In this document: positions 1 to 7,534 of the stretch, in pieces | How positions within the stretch are numbered: the first letter of the stretch is position 1 | Layout of the letters: the number at the start of each line of letters is the position of its first letter | Assembly: GCA_018821745.1 (NCBI GenBank) | Contig: JAHJLU010000783.1 | Span: forward strand, 1 to 10,127 | Source of the DNA: Myxococcota bacterium | GTDB taxonomy: Bacteria; Myxococcota_A; Polyangia; HGW-17 | Length of the DNA: 10,127 bases | Direction: 5' to 3' | The notes under the pieces: generated by a model | Database searches by the model: none | Told to the model about the DNA's origin: nothing | Seen by the model: only the letters and a program-made list of their open reading frames with translations | Made by a program: the position numbers and the translations under genes

Positions 1-71
<71 letters not shown>

Positions 72-133
72 CGGTTTTCCCATTCGAAACTCCCGACCCT
101 TTCACTCCCAATAGGGTTGTGTGGTGTATGCCA

Positions 134-916
134 ATGTCAAAAGTGATAGCCATAGCCAATCAAAAGGGTGGTGTCGGAAAAACGACTACTGCCATCAATC
201 TCGCCGCCAACCTCGCCCTGGCAGAACAGCGTGTGTGCCTGCTGGACCTTGATCCCCAGGCCAACGCCACCTCGGGGCTGGGTATCTTCCTTGAGGACTC
301 CACCCCGAATATCTATCGGGTCCTCACCCGGGAGTGTTCTCCGGAGGAGGGTCTCATGGAAACCGAGATCCCCGGTCTGATGCTTTTGCCCTCCCACCAG
401 GATCTGGCCGCCACGGAAGTGGAATTTGTGGAAGGCCTCCCTTCCAGGGATCGGGCAACCCAGCTCAAAGAAGTCCTGCAAGTCTTCAAAAAATCATATG
501 ATTACATATTAATTGACTGCCCTCCCTCCCTCGGGTTGCTCACCATTAATGCCTTCACCGCGGCGGACTCCATTTTGATCCCTGTCCAGACCGAGTACTA
601 CGCAATGGAAGGGCTGGGCCGGCTCATGAACACCATCGGCCTTGTGCGGGAGGGTCTCAACCCCTCACTGGCAGTGGAGGGGGTTGTGCTCTGCATGACC
701 GATGACCGCACCAACCTTTCCAAACAGGTCGGTGATGAAATCCGTTCACATCTGGGGGATCTGGTGTATGATACCACCATCCCCCGCAATGTGAGGCTGG
801 GTGAGTCTCCTTCCTTTGGAAAACCGGTGATCCTCTACAGCGCGACATCCAAAGGAGCCCTTGGATATCTCAATCTGGCCGATGAGTTTTTACATCGGAA
901 CATCAAGGAGCCTTAG
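134..916 (+). CDS. parA: ParA/Soj chromosome-partitioning ATPase
   Basis: Deviant Walker-type ATPase that, by family knowledge, binds DNA non-specifically in its ATP dimer form and is stimulated by ParB to move origin regions apart. With the start at 134 the protein is 260 residues. It shows the signature-lysine Walker A KGGVGKTT at residues 11-18, Walker A' DLDPQANAT at 38-46 and Walker B DYILIDCPPS at 123-132. It begins directly at the P-loop strand (MSKVIAIANQKGG), so it lacks the N-terminal HTH of plasmid-type large ParAs and is the short chromosomal Soj form. Alternative in-frame starts are ATG 128 and GTG 119. None has a strong Shine-Dalgarno; 134 is chosen because Soj proteins usually start M-x-K-I/V-I-A. 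parB follows after two bases, and its ribosome site lies inside the parA 3' end. Confidence 0.95.
   Translation: MSKVIAIANQKGGVGKTTTAINLAANLALAEQRVCLLDLDPQANATSGLGIFLEDSTPNIYRVLTRECSPEEGLMETEIPGLMLLPSHQDLAATEVEFVEGLPSRDRATQLKEVLQVFKKSYDYILIDCPPSLGLLTINAFTAADSILIPVQTEYYAMEGLGRLMNTIGLVREGLNPSLAVEGVVLCMTDDRTNLSKQVGDEIRSHLGDLVYDTTIPRNVRLGESPSFGKPVILYSATSKGALGYLNLADEFLHRNIKEP
905..910 (+). promoter_or_regulatory. parB Shine-Dalgarno inside the end of parA
   Basis: AAGGAG lies within the last codons of parA, eight bases before the parB ATG at 919. It supports that start and suggests translational coupling of parA and parB on one mRNA. Confidence 0.75.
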
Positions 917-918
917 AG

Positions 919-1860
919 ATGGCAGCAAAAACCAAGAATAAAGCACTCGGGCGAGGCCTCAGTGCGTTGTTGCCCGCAAGCACAAAAGTCGCTCCTGCAC
1001 AGAAGGCAGCCTCATCTCCCCGGGAAACATCAGGGGATCTTTCACCAGAGGAGACCCAGTCTCTCACCTTTATCCCCATTACCCAGGTAAAACCGGCACC
1101 CAATCAACCGCGAAAGGCCCTGGACGAGGAGCGCCTTGAGGAGCTCACCGAGTCCATCCGCGAGAAGGGAATTCTCAGCCCCATCATCGTCAGAGAGCTG
1201 GCGGCCAACGAGTACGGAATTATCGCCGGAGAGCGCCGATGGCGAGCGGCCGGACGCGCAGGCATCACCCGCATCCCTGTGATTATCAAGGAAGCCGACG
1301 AACTGGAGGCTTTTGAACTGGCCCTTATCGAGAATATCCAGCGCTCTGATCTCTCGGCGCTTGAGGAGGCATTTTCCTATAATCATCTTATGAATTCCAG
1401 GGGATACCACCAGGAAGTTGTCGCCCAGAAAGTGGGAAAAAAACGTTCCACTATCGCCAACGCCCTCAGGCTCCTGCGGCTCCCTGAGCCCGTAAAAAAA
1501 CTTTTAGAAGACAATGTGCTCTCCACGGGCCACGCGAGGGCCCTCCTCGGACTCTCCTCGGAGTCGGAGATTGTCGACGTGGCTCACGATGTGGTTAAAC
1601 GCCAGCTCTCGGTCCGTGAGACGGAAAAACTGGTCCAGGCAGAGCGCAAGACCCCTCAGACCCGGCGAAAAAAACCCCAGAACAGCGGGCTGCGCGTGGT
1701 GGAAGACCGCCTGCGGCTCAGCCTCGGCACCAAGGTCAAACTCCGTGAAAAGTCAAATGGAAAGGGAAGTATCACCATAGACTATTATACTCTGGAACAG
1801 CTCGATGCCATTATCGAGCGGCTTATTTTGGAGAATGATGATGGCCCCAAAGATTCTTGA
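919..1860 (+). CDS. parB: ParB/Spo0J chromosome-partitioning DNA-binding CTPase
   Basis: Centromere-binding partner of ParA. Family members load at parS, bind CTP, clamp and slide along DNA near the origin. The 313-residue protein has the expected layout. The N-terminal ParA-stimulating peptide is KALGRGLSALLP (8-19). The ParB/Srx-type CTP-binding domain covers about 50-145, with NQPRKALDEE (62-71), the phosphate-binding motif GERRWRAA (104-111) and ENIQRSDL (138-145). A helix-turn-helix lies around 167-186 (VVAQKVGKKRSTIANALRLL). A basic linker (RRKK, 249-252) precedes a C-terminal dimerisation domain at about 258-303. The start ATG has an AAGGAG eight bases upstream. The 3' end overlaps folD by 20 bases. 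No consensus parS is seen beside the gene. Confidence 0.95.
   Translation: MAAKTKNKALGRGLSALLPASTKVAPAQKAASSPRETSGDLSPEETQSLTFIPITQVKPAPNQPRKALDEERLEELTESIREKGILSPIIVRELAANEYGIIAGERRWRAAGRAGITRIPVIIKEADELEAFELALIENIQRSDLSALEEAFSYNHLMNSRGYHQEVVAQKVGKKRSTIANALRLLRLPEPVKKLLEDNVLSTGHARALLGLSSESEIVDVAHDVVKRQLSVRETEKLVQAERKTPQTRRKKPQNSGLRVVEDRLRLSLGTKVKLREKSNGKGSITIDYYTLEQLDAIIERLILENDDGPKDS
1830..1833 (+). promoter_or_regulatory. folD Shine-Dalgarno inside the end of parB
   Basis: GGAG lies within parB. Three consecutive in-frame ATG codons follow at 1835, 1838 and 1841. The spacing is one, four and seven bases respectively, so the third ATG is the best-placed start for folD. Confidence 0.55.
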
Positions 1861-2692
1861 CGGGAAAGCACTGTCAAAAACCATCCGTATTGAATTAAAA
1901 AAAGAAATCGATACGCTGACCTTTGTTCCCACCCTGGCGGTCATCCTTGTGGGGGATGATCCTGCCTCAGCAGTCTATGTCTCGGGCAAAGAGCGTGACT
2001 GCCACAAGGTGGGGATCAACTCCATACTCCACCGTCTTCCCGCCGGGATCCATGAAGATACCGTCCGGCAGCTTGTCTCCTCACTCAACGATGATCCCCA
2101 GGTAGACGGAATCCTCATCCAGTTGCCCCTCCCCTCACACCTTGATGAAGACACACTGGTGGGCTCGATCCTCCCTCAAAAAGATGTGGATGGCTTCCTC
2201 GCCGTGAACCAGGGGCTGACCCTCATGGGCAATCCCCACGCACTGCAACCCTGCACTCCCATGGGAGTCATGGAACTCCTCACGCGGAATCAAATTCCAA
2301 TTGCCGGCCGTGAAGCGGTTGTGGTCGGACGCTCCATGACCGTAGGCAAGCCCGTGGCCGCGTTGCTCACAAATGCCAACGCCACGGTCACCTTGTGTCA
2401 CTCCAGGACCAGGAATCTGCAGTCCCATGTGGAGCGTGCCGAGATTCTTGTGGTAGCCGCGGGGAAACGCGGAGTGGTGGACTCCTCATGGATACAGCCC
2501 GGCGCCGTCGTCATCGACGTGGGCATCCATCGTCTGGAGTCCGGGGAGCTCACAGGAGATCTCGACCACACCACCCTTGCTGACCGGGCATCGGCCTTTA
2601 CACCCGTCCCCGGAGGTGTTGGTCCCATGACCCGCACCATGCTCCTTAAAAACACCCTCAAGGCCGCCAAAAGCCGGCGCAACATTTTATAA
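1841..2692 (+). CDS. folD: FolD bifunctional methylenetetrahydrofolate dehydrogenase/cyclohydrolase
   Basis: Cytoplasmic enzyme that interconverts 5,10-methylene-THF and 10-formyl-THF through 5,10-methenyl-THF, using NAD(P), to feed purine and formyl-Met synthesis. From ATG 1841 it is 283 residues, the usual FolD length. Visible motifs are the catalytic Y46-x3-K50 in the segment SAVYVSGKER, Q94 in ILIQLPLP, KDVDGF (114-119), the dinucleotide-binding GRSMTVGKP (163-171) and the C-terminal PGGVGPMT (257-264). The catalytic Tyr, Lys, Gln and Asp are therefore all present. Starts at 1805, 1835 and 1838 are possible; 1841 is chosen for its spacing from GGAG and because FolD proteins start close to the I-I/L-DGK motif. 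The gene begins inside parB, so it is probably translated from the parAB transcript. Confidence 0.95.
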   Translation: MAPKILDGKALSKTIRIELKKEIDTLTFVPTLAVILVGDDPASAVYVSGKERDCHKVGINSILHRLPAGIHEDTVRQLVSSLNDDPQVDGILIQLPLPSHLDEDTLVGSILPQKDVDGFLAVNQGLTLMGNPHALQPCTPMGVMELLTRNQIPIAGREAVVVGRSMTVGKPVAALLTNANATVTLCHSRTRNLQSHVERAEILVVAAGKRGVVDSSWIQPGAVVIDVGIHRLESGELTGDLDHTTLADRASAFTPVPGGVGPMTRTMLLKNTLKAAKSRRNIL

Positions 2693-2706
2693 TCGGGAGA
2701 TTTCAG

Positions 2707-5187
2707 ATGGCCGAAGCTACGTTGCTCCTTGTTTTCCACAATCACCAGCCCACGGGAAACCTGGATCAGGTTTTTCGCCAGACCACAGAAGACTGCTACG
2801 CACCACTGGTGGAGATCCTGGGAAAACACCCTGCGCTCAAATTCACCTTGCATTTTACCGGTCCACTCTGGAACTGGCTGGAAAATAATCGACCCGATGT
2901 GTTTATTGACCTGAAGACAATGGTTGACCGGGGCCAGGTGGAGATGATGGGAGGGGGGTTTTACGAGCCCATGCTCGCCATTCTTCCGGAGCAGGATGCT
3001 GTAGGCCAGTTGACCATGATGCGTGAACGCATCAGCAGCCGGTTTGACACGGAAGCCAGAGGAATGTGGCTGGCTGAGCGCGTCTGGGAACCCGATCTTC
3101 CGCGGATCATGGCCGATGGGGGTTACGAATATACCCTTTTGGATGACTCCCACTTCCATTCCGTCGGCCTCAGCGGTGAACTGGATGGTTACTATGTGAC
3201 AGAGAAGGCGGGAAAGGCCGTGGCTATTTTCCCCATCTCTCAGGCCCTCCGCTACTCCATACCATTCATGGATCCCGAGGCGGTCATCGCCCAGATCCGA
3301 TCGCTGGCCAAGGCAAAGGGTGGAGAAGACGTCATCCTGACCTACGGCGATGACGGGGAGAAGTTCGGTGTCTGGCCCGGGACAAAATCCCTGGTGTGGG
3401 ACCGGCAGTGGCTCGAACGGTTTCTGACTGAGTTGGAAAAAAACCGGGATGTCATCCAGACCATGACCCCCTCGGAAGTCTTATCAACCAGATCATCCAA
3501 AGGTCGTGTCTATCTCCCGACTGCTTCCTATGTGGAGATGGGCGAATGGTCCCTGGTCCCTTCCGCACAGCGTCAATACAAAACGTTGAACTCCCTCATT
3601 GACACCTTCACCCTGGGAGTGGATACCCTTCGGAAAAAGCACCACTACGAGACCTACATGACCCCGCTGCTCAATTCCCTTGAGAAGCTCCCCACGGGGT
3701 GGCTTGATCAGTACATCCGGTTTATGGAGAGTGGTGGACTCTTCCTCGTGGGGGGAACCCGCAAGCTTCTGGGACGTTTCGAAGAGAAGCTGCCCCTGGC
3801 GGGAAAACTTGGCTCCCTCGTCTCCATCATCGAAGAACTCCAGCCCGTCCTCAAGGGGACTGATATTATTCTTAATATTTCAAAGGATATGCAGCACTTG
3901 CTGCAGGAGACCCAGCGGATAGTCGCCATGGCGGGGGAGAACTCTTCGGAACTGAAGTCCTTTGTCCATGGTGGCATCTGGCAGGGATTCCTGGCCAAAT
4001 ACCACGAGTCCAATCTGATCCACAAGCGCATGCTCCAAATCTCCGGTCGCCTTGAGAACCTTATGGAGTCGCGCCCGGGTATCGACGAGTCACTGCTCAC
4101 CCAATCCCTGGATCACCTGTACATGGCCCAGTGCAACTGTGCCTATTGGCACGGGATCTTCGGTGGACTCTACATGGTTCACCTGCGCCACGCCCTCTAT
4201 TATCATCTTCTGTTCGCAGAGCATCTGCTTGATCGCTATGAAGATCGCACAGAGGATACCGCCCAGTCCCTGGACTACGACATGGACATGCAGGCGGAGG
4301 TTATCCTCAGCGGGCCAAAACTCAACGCCATTATCAAGCCGAACCTCGGCGGTTCCATTGTAGAAATTGACATCAAGGAGCGATATTTCAATATCACGAA
4401 TGTCATGACCCGGGTTGAAGAGGGCTACCACCGGGATCTGCAGGTCCGTGACGAAAACGCAACCGCCGAGGAGACCGCCACAATCCATCACCATGTCGAC
4501 TATGTCGATGACCACATGCTGGCAAAACGCATCTATGATTTCGGTCCCCGAAGCAGCTTTCAGGATTACTTCCTTGACGACATCGGGGATCCCGCCCAGA
4601 CCCTCAAGCGCTTCTCCACCAGAACTTTCAGGGACCAGGGGGATTTTGCCTTCGGGCATTACACCATTTCTGCCATAGACGACGAGATTCCCGGCGCAAC
4701 CCTCCACAGAACCGGGCAGATTAACGGGCAGGATCTCTCCATCGAGAAGACCTTCGAACTGGCCTCCGACGTTCTGCGGGTCTCCTACACCTTCACCAAC
4801 CTTGGCGATAAAGCCCTGGTCAGCAACTTCGCACCGGAGTCCAGTTTCACCCTGCTCGCCGATTCAGCCGATGATCGACGGATCCTCATCAACGGGGTCT
4901 CCCCCGAAGGGGCCCGGGGCATCAGCAGCGCCGAGGGCACCTTCACTGGAGTCACCTCCCTGGGAATGCGCTCGGATTATGACGGGCTGGGCTTCACCAT
5001 CTCCTGGAAACCCGAGGTGATGGTCATGGCCTACCCCTTCCACTCTCTGTCAAAAAGCGAGAAGGGTGTAGAACTGAATTACCAGGGGACCTCCCTCACT
5101 CCCGTCTTTCCCTTGAACCTAGAGCCAGGGGCCAGCGCCACCATCGGCTTCTCCTTCTCCATCCAGCTGTTTCCCCCGAAACGCTAG
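2707..5187 (+). CDS. Glycoside hydrolase family 57 alpha-amylase / 4-alpha-glucanotransferase with an extra internal segment
   Basis: Retaining alpha-glucan enzyme, probably cytoplasmic (no signal peptide), expected to cleave or disproportionate alpha-1,4-glucans such as glycogen or maltodextrin. The 826 residues start with the GH57 HNHQP motif (11-15). The likely nucleophile is E124 in WLAERVWEP (121-129), equivalent to E123 of the Thermococcus litoralis glucanotransferase. The acid/base aspartate is in the DDGEKFGVWPGT motif (215-226). A DUF1925-like part follows (HGGIWQGFLAKYHESN 421-436; AQCNCAYWHGIFGGLY 474-489), then a beta-rich DUF1926-like C-terminus from about 525. Between EWSL (280-283) and FVHGGIW (419-425) lie about 136 residues where the Thermococcus enzyme has about 35. 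GGGAG at 2695-2699, seven bases before ATG, supports the start. It follows folD by 14 bases and likely shares its transcript. Amylase and transferase activity cannot be separated from sequence alone. Confidence 0.9.
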   Translation: MAEATLLLVFHNHQPTGNLDQVFRQTTEDCYAPLVEILGKHPALKFTLHFTGPLWNWLENNRPDVFIDLKTMVDRGQVEMMGGGFYEPMLAILPEQDAVGQLTMMRERISSRFDTEARGMWLAERVWEPDLPRIMADGGYEYTLLDDSHFHSVGLSGELDGYYVTEKAGKAVAIFPISQALRYSIPFMDPEAVIAQIRSLAKAKGGEDVILTYGDDGEKFGVWPGTKSLVWDRQWLERFLTELEKNRDVIQTMTPSEVLSTRSSKGRVYLPTASYVEMGEWSLVPSAQRQYKTLNSLIDTFTLGVDTLRKKHHYETYMTPLLNSLEKLPTGWLDQYIRFMESGGLFLVGGTRKLLGRFEEKLPLAGKLGSLVSIIEELQPVLKGTDIILNISKDMQHLLQETQRIVAMAGENSSELKSFVHGGIWQGFLAKYHESNLIHKRMLQISGRLENLMESRPGIDESLLTQSLDHLYMAQCNCAYWHGIFGGLYMVHLRHALYYHLLFAEHLLDRYEDRTEDTAQSLDYDMDMQAEVILSGPKLNAIIKPNLGGSIVEIDIKERYFNITNVMTRVEEGYHRDLQVRDENATAEETATIHHHVDYVDDHMLAKRIYDFGPRSSFQDYFLDDIGDPAQTLKRFSTRTFRDQGDFAFGHYTISAIDDEIPGATLHRTGQINGQDLSIEKTFELASDVLRVSYTFTNLGDKALVSNFAPESSFTLLADSADDRRILINGVSPEGARGISSAEGTFTGVTSLGMRSDYDGLGFTISWKPEVMVMAYPFHSLSKSEKGVELNYQGTSLTPVFPLNLEPGASATIGFSFSIQLFPPKR

Positions 5188-5223
5188 CCCTGCCGACAAT
5201 CTTCTTTTTCCAGATTTCAGATT
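5188..5223. other. Convergent intergenic junction with a short 7-base tandem repeat
   Basis: Only 36 bases separate the GH57 stop from the uppP stop. CAGATTT occurs twice in tandem at 5211-5217 and 5218-5224, followed by the variant CAAATTC. A T-rich patch (5204-5209) lies just before it, but I find no stem-loop strong enough to call a terminator on either strand. Confidence 0.5.
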
Positions 5224-6015
5224 TCAAATTCCCCAGATGAGCACTGCCACAGAGAGGGGAACGAGATAAAAAGAGAACCAGGCCATTTTGCCCCGGTTTA
5301 TGAGCTTTACGAGAAACCACAGGCAGGCAAAACCCACTGCGAAGGATGTGAGAACACCGGCCAGGACAGGCCCGCCGTTGGATATGGTGCCCAGATGTCT
5401 CGCCTCCAAAAGCCCGGCTCCCCCAATAATGGGAATGGCCAGCAGAAAGGAAAAACGGGCTGCCCTTTCACCCGAAAGCCCCAGCAACATTGCGGCGACT
5501 ATGGTGCTGCCCGATCGGGAAATCCCGGGAAACACGGCGAACCCCTGGACAAGACCAATGAGCATCGCTCCCTTCCACGAAAGAGTGAGCGCCGTCTTTC
5601 TGTTTTTGATCAGGAACAGTGAGGCCAGAATCAGCGCGGTAACGAAAAAACATCCGCTGAGCCAAAACTTCCCCCGGGGTCCTGAAAAAATTGCCCCGAG
5701 GGGCTTCTCCAGCAATAACCCGATCACCCCGGTGATGGCTGTGGCGACAATGAGTTTCAGGATTTCTTGTCGCTCGCTGCCCTTGAGACGGCCCCGCACC
5801 ACGTTGAAGGAATCCACAAGGATCTTCTTAACATCCTTTATGTAATAGCAAATAATCGCCCCAAGGCTCCCCACGTGGAGAAATACGTTGAGGGTGAGAC
5901 TGGGGGTCAGACCAAATCCCCGCTCCATAAGGACCAGGTGACCGCTGGAGGAGATGGGCAGAAATTCCCCGATCCCCTGCAGAATTCCCAAGAGCAGTGC
6001 TTCTGAGTACCCCAT
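5224..6015 (-). CDS. uppP: Undecaprenyl-diphosphatase UppP/BacA
   Basis: Integral membrane phosphatase that converts undecaprenyl diphosphate to the monophosphate carrier lipid for peptidoglycan and surface-glycan synthesis; the family also gives bacitracin tolerance. The 263-residue, very hydrophobic protein has both family signatures. The first is (E/Q)xxxE as Q13-x3-E17, followed by LPISSSGHL (19-27). The second is PGISRSGST (163-171), with R167 the likely catalytic arginine. Further hydrophobic segments fall near 45-60, 86-103, 119-136, 150-166, 186-202, 216-238 and 246-262. The start ATG (6015-6013) has a GGGGA about ten bases upstream. It is the second gene of a minus-strand operon, 15 bases after the beta-propeller gene. 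Nothing in the motifs suggests loss of activity. Confidence 0.95.
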   Translation of the reverse strand: MGYSEALLLGILQGIGEFLPISSSGHLVLMERGFGLTPSLTLNVFLHVGSLGAIICYYIKDVKKILVDSFNVVRGRLKGSERQEILKLIVATAITGVIGLLLEKPLGAIFSGPRGKFWLSGCFFVTALILASLFLIKNRKTALTLSWKGAMLIGLVQGFAVFPGISRSGSTIVAAMLLGLSGERAARFSFLLAIPIIGGAGLLEARHLGTISNGGPVLAGVLTSFAVGFACLWFLVKLINRGKMAWFSFYLVPLSVAVLIWGI

Positions 6016-6030
6016 TATGCTCAGTCCCCG

Positions 6031-7179
6031 TTATTTCTTGCGTTTACTGCGGATAGGCTCGCAATCCAGGAATTTTAACTTGCATTTCCTGCAGCCCTTT
6101 CGGCGGAACTTGTTGTAATTGTTCCCCATGGGCGTCTGTGCCGTCTCACCGGCGTTGATGCGCTGTACAGCCCAGATATCATCGGTACACCATCCGGTGA
6201 TATAGATGAACTTGTCATCGGGACGGACCACCAGTCCCGATGTGCGGACCACGGGAAGGGGCAGCTCCTTGACCTTGTAGGTGCTGGTGTCGATGATGCT
6301 CAGGGAGTGCCCTGTGTAGTTCGCAGTGTAGAGAAATTTCCCGTCGAAGGAGAGGAAGATGGTTTTGGGCTTCTGACCCACATGGATGATCTTGGTAGTC
6401 TTCTGCGTCGCGGTATCCACGACAAAGATTCTCGACCCTCCCATGACGGAGAAATACATGGTCTTTCCATCCTTGGAGGCCACCACGTGCCGCGGTCCGC
6501 GACCGATGGCGTAATGTTTCAGAGTAGGTTTTGCGCCCACATGTTTTTTCTTCCCCTTCACCAGCGAGGAAGTCTCCACCACCGTAAAATTTTTGCTCCC
6601 GTTGTTTGCAAGATAGAGCAGCGATTCATCATGGTTGAGGGCGAGCCCCCGGGGATTTCTCTGCCGGGTCCGGAAAATATTATAATTATAACTTTTCAGA
6701 TCAATCACGGCAAAGGAAGAGGCCGCCCACAGGGAGACGAAGGCCTTGTCGCCTGTTTTATTGAGCAGAATTAACTTGGGGAACCCACCGTAAATTCTGA
6801 CTCTTTTTTTGAGTTTGTAGGTGGCGAGATCTATCACATCGAAATAATCACCATACATGTTGGTGGAGTAGAGGGTCTTGTTGTCACGGGAGACATAAGA
6901 CTCGATGGAGTTTCCCTTGTAATGGATATAGCGCTCGAAGGTGAGGGGATCCGCCTTGAAGACGGAGATGTTGTCCCTGCCGATTTTTCCGAAATTGCTG
7001 ACGTAGAGGTGTTTGCCATCATGGGCAACAGAGGCTCCCTTGGGCATACTTCCAGTGGGCGCCCCGCCCCAGATCATGAATTTGGTGTTGCTGATGGTGA
7101 CGGAATCTCCCACCCTCCTTGCACCATGAGCAGTCAGGGGAGAGAGAAGAACAAACGCAAAAAGAAAAATAACCTTCAT
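6031..7179 (-). CDS. Secreted YVTN-type beta-propeller protein with a cysteine-rich basic tail
   Basis: 382 residues with a signal peptide (MKVIFLFAFVLLSPLTAHG, likely cleaved after G19), so exported to the periplasm or beyond. The body is a WD/YVTN-like propeller. Strand motifs recur roughly every 40-45 residues: LYVSN (58), LYSTN (103), AFVSL (146), LYLANN (188), MYFSVM (241), LYTANY (283) and IYITGW (325). The partner strands are of the VIDLATYKLK type (115, 158, 253, 295). This suggests seven blades. After residue 350 the chain leaves the propeller and ends in a Lys/Arg-rich tail with C363, C366 and C373 (a CxxC followed by a third Cys); C331 is the only other cysteine. AAGGAA (7194-7189) lies nine bases before the ATG. 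Such propellers usually bind partners rather than catalyse. The specific function is unknown. Confidence 0.85.
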   Translation of the reverse strand: MKVIFLFAFVLLSPLTAHGARRVGDSVTISNTKFMIWGGAPTGSMPKGASVAHDGKHLYVSNFGKIGRDNISVFKADPLTFERYIHYKGNSIESYVSRDNKTLYSTNMYGDYFDVIDLATYKLKKRVRIYGGFPKLILLNKTGDKAFVSLWAASSFAVIDLKSYNYNIFRTRQRNPRGLALNHDESLLYLANNGSKNFTVVETSSLVKGKKKHVGAKPTLKHYAIGRGPRHVVASKDGKTMYFSVMGGSRIFVVDTATQKTTKIIHVGQKPKTIFLSFDGKFLYTANYTGHSLSIIDTSTYKVKELPLPVVRTSGLVVRPDDKFIYITGWCTDDIWAVQRINAGETAQTPMGNNYNKFRRKGCRKCKLKFLDCEPIRSKRKK

Positions 7180-7246
7180 AGTGAATTATTCCTTGGTAGT
7201 ACCCCGGCCGATCCATTGGCCGCAAAGAGATGGTAACCCTCCGACA

Positions 7247-7276
7247 GTTGTACCAGCTTCTCCCCGGAGGAGGCAA
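7247..7276 (-). promoter_or_regulatory. Weak candidate promoter for the propeller/uppP operon
   Basis: On the minus strand TTGCCT (7276-7271) and TACAAC (7252-7247) each match four of six consensus sigma70 positions and are 18 bases apart, about 67 bases before the propeller ATG. This is weak, by-eye evidence only. Confidence 0.2.
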
Positions 7277-7304
7277 AAAAAAACCGTCTGCTCCCTCACT
7301 TTGA

Positions 7305-7317
7305 ACCAATGATTGGT
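7305..7317. repeat. Perfect palindrome ACCAAT-g-ATTGGT
   Basis: Two perfect six-base arms around a single central G, located between the two divergent genes. The size and symmetry fit a dimeric repressor or activator site, but no second copy was recognised and no regulator is encoded in the window. Confidence 0.35.
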
Positions 7318-7369
7318 GGTTTGGCAAAACACTCTGGCGGTCTGATCCGCGAAAATTTGACAGAGCCGT

Positions 7370-7423
7370 GTTAACCGGGACGAAAATAGCTAAAAAAATC
7401 CATTAAAAGTCTATACGGTTAAC
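7370..7423. repeat. Spaced inverted repeat GTTAACCG / CGGTTAAC next to a promoter
   Basis: GTTAACCG at 7370-7377 and its exact reverse complement CGGTTAAC at 7416-7423 are separated by 38 AT-rich bases. The right copy abuts the -35 candidate TTGACC. Each arm contains the self-palindrome GTTAAC. The arrangement suggests paired operator half-sites about 46 bases apart, roughly four to four and a half helical turns. It is too widely spaced to be a terminator. Confidence 0.35.
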
Positions 7424-7452
7424 TTGACCTCAGGGCGTAAAACATTTATCCT
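7424..7452 (+). promoter_or_regulatory. Candidate sigma70-type promoter for the pseudokinase operon
   Basis: TTGACC (7424-7429; five of six consensus) and TATCCT (7447-7452; four of six) are separated by 17 bases. Transcription would begin near 7459, giving a leader of about 85 bases before ATG 7545. A perfect TTGACA also occurs at 7357-7362 but has no -10 at usable spacing. Confidence 0.4.
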
Positions 7453-7534
7453 TACTCGTTCCCAAATAATAGCTTTGACCCTATTTCGGAGCATCGGCAA
7501 TTAAACCGGAAGAGGCGGTCACATTGGGTAAACT

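Noticed and set aside
2398..3159. Minus-strand open frame of 253 codons
   Set aside because: It is antisense to the clear folD and GH57 frames, and its translation has no recognisable domain.
5188..5223. Bidirectional terminator between the convergent genes
   Set aside because: Only short imperfect repeats and a T-rich patch are present; no stem of useful length could be paired by eye.
7261..7283. GGAGGAGG followed by an A9 run, as a start of a small gene or a terminator
   Set aside because: No start codon lies at usable distance after the SD-like sequence (the next ATG, 7309, is about 35 bases away), and on neither strand does a stable hairpin precede the A/T run.
7357..7362. Perfect TTGACA as the -35 of the pseudokinase promoter
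   Set aside because: At 16-18 bases downstream there is no acceptable -10; the nearest TAGCTA is 24 bases away.
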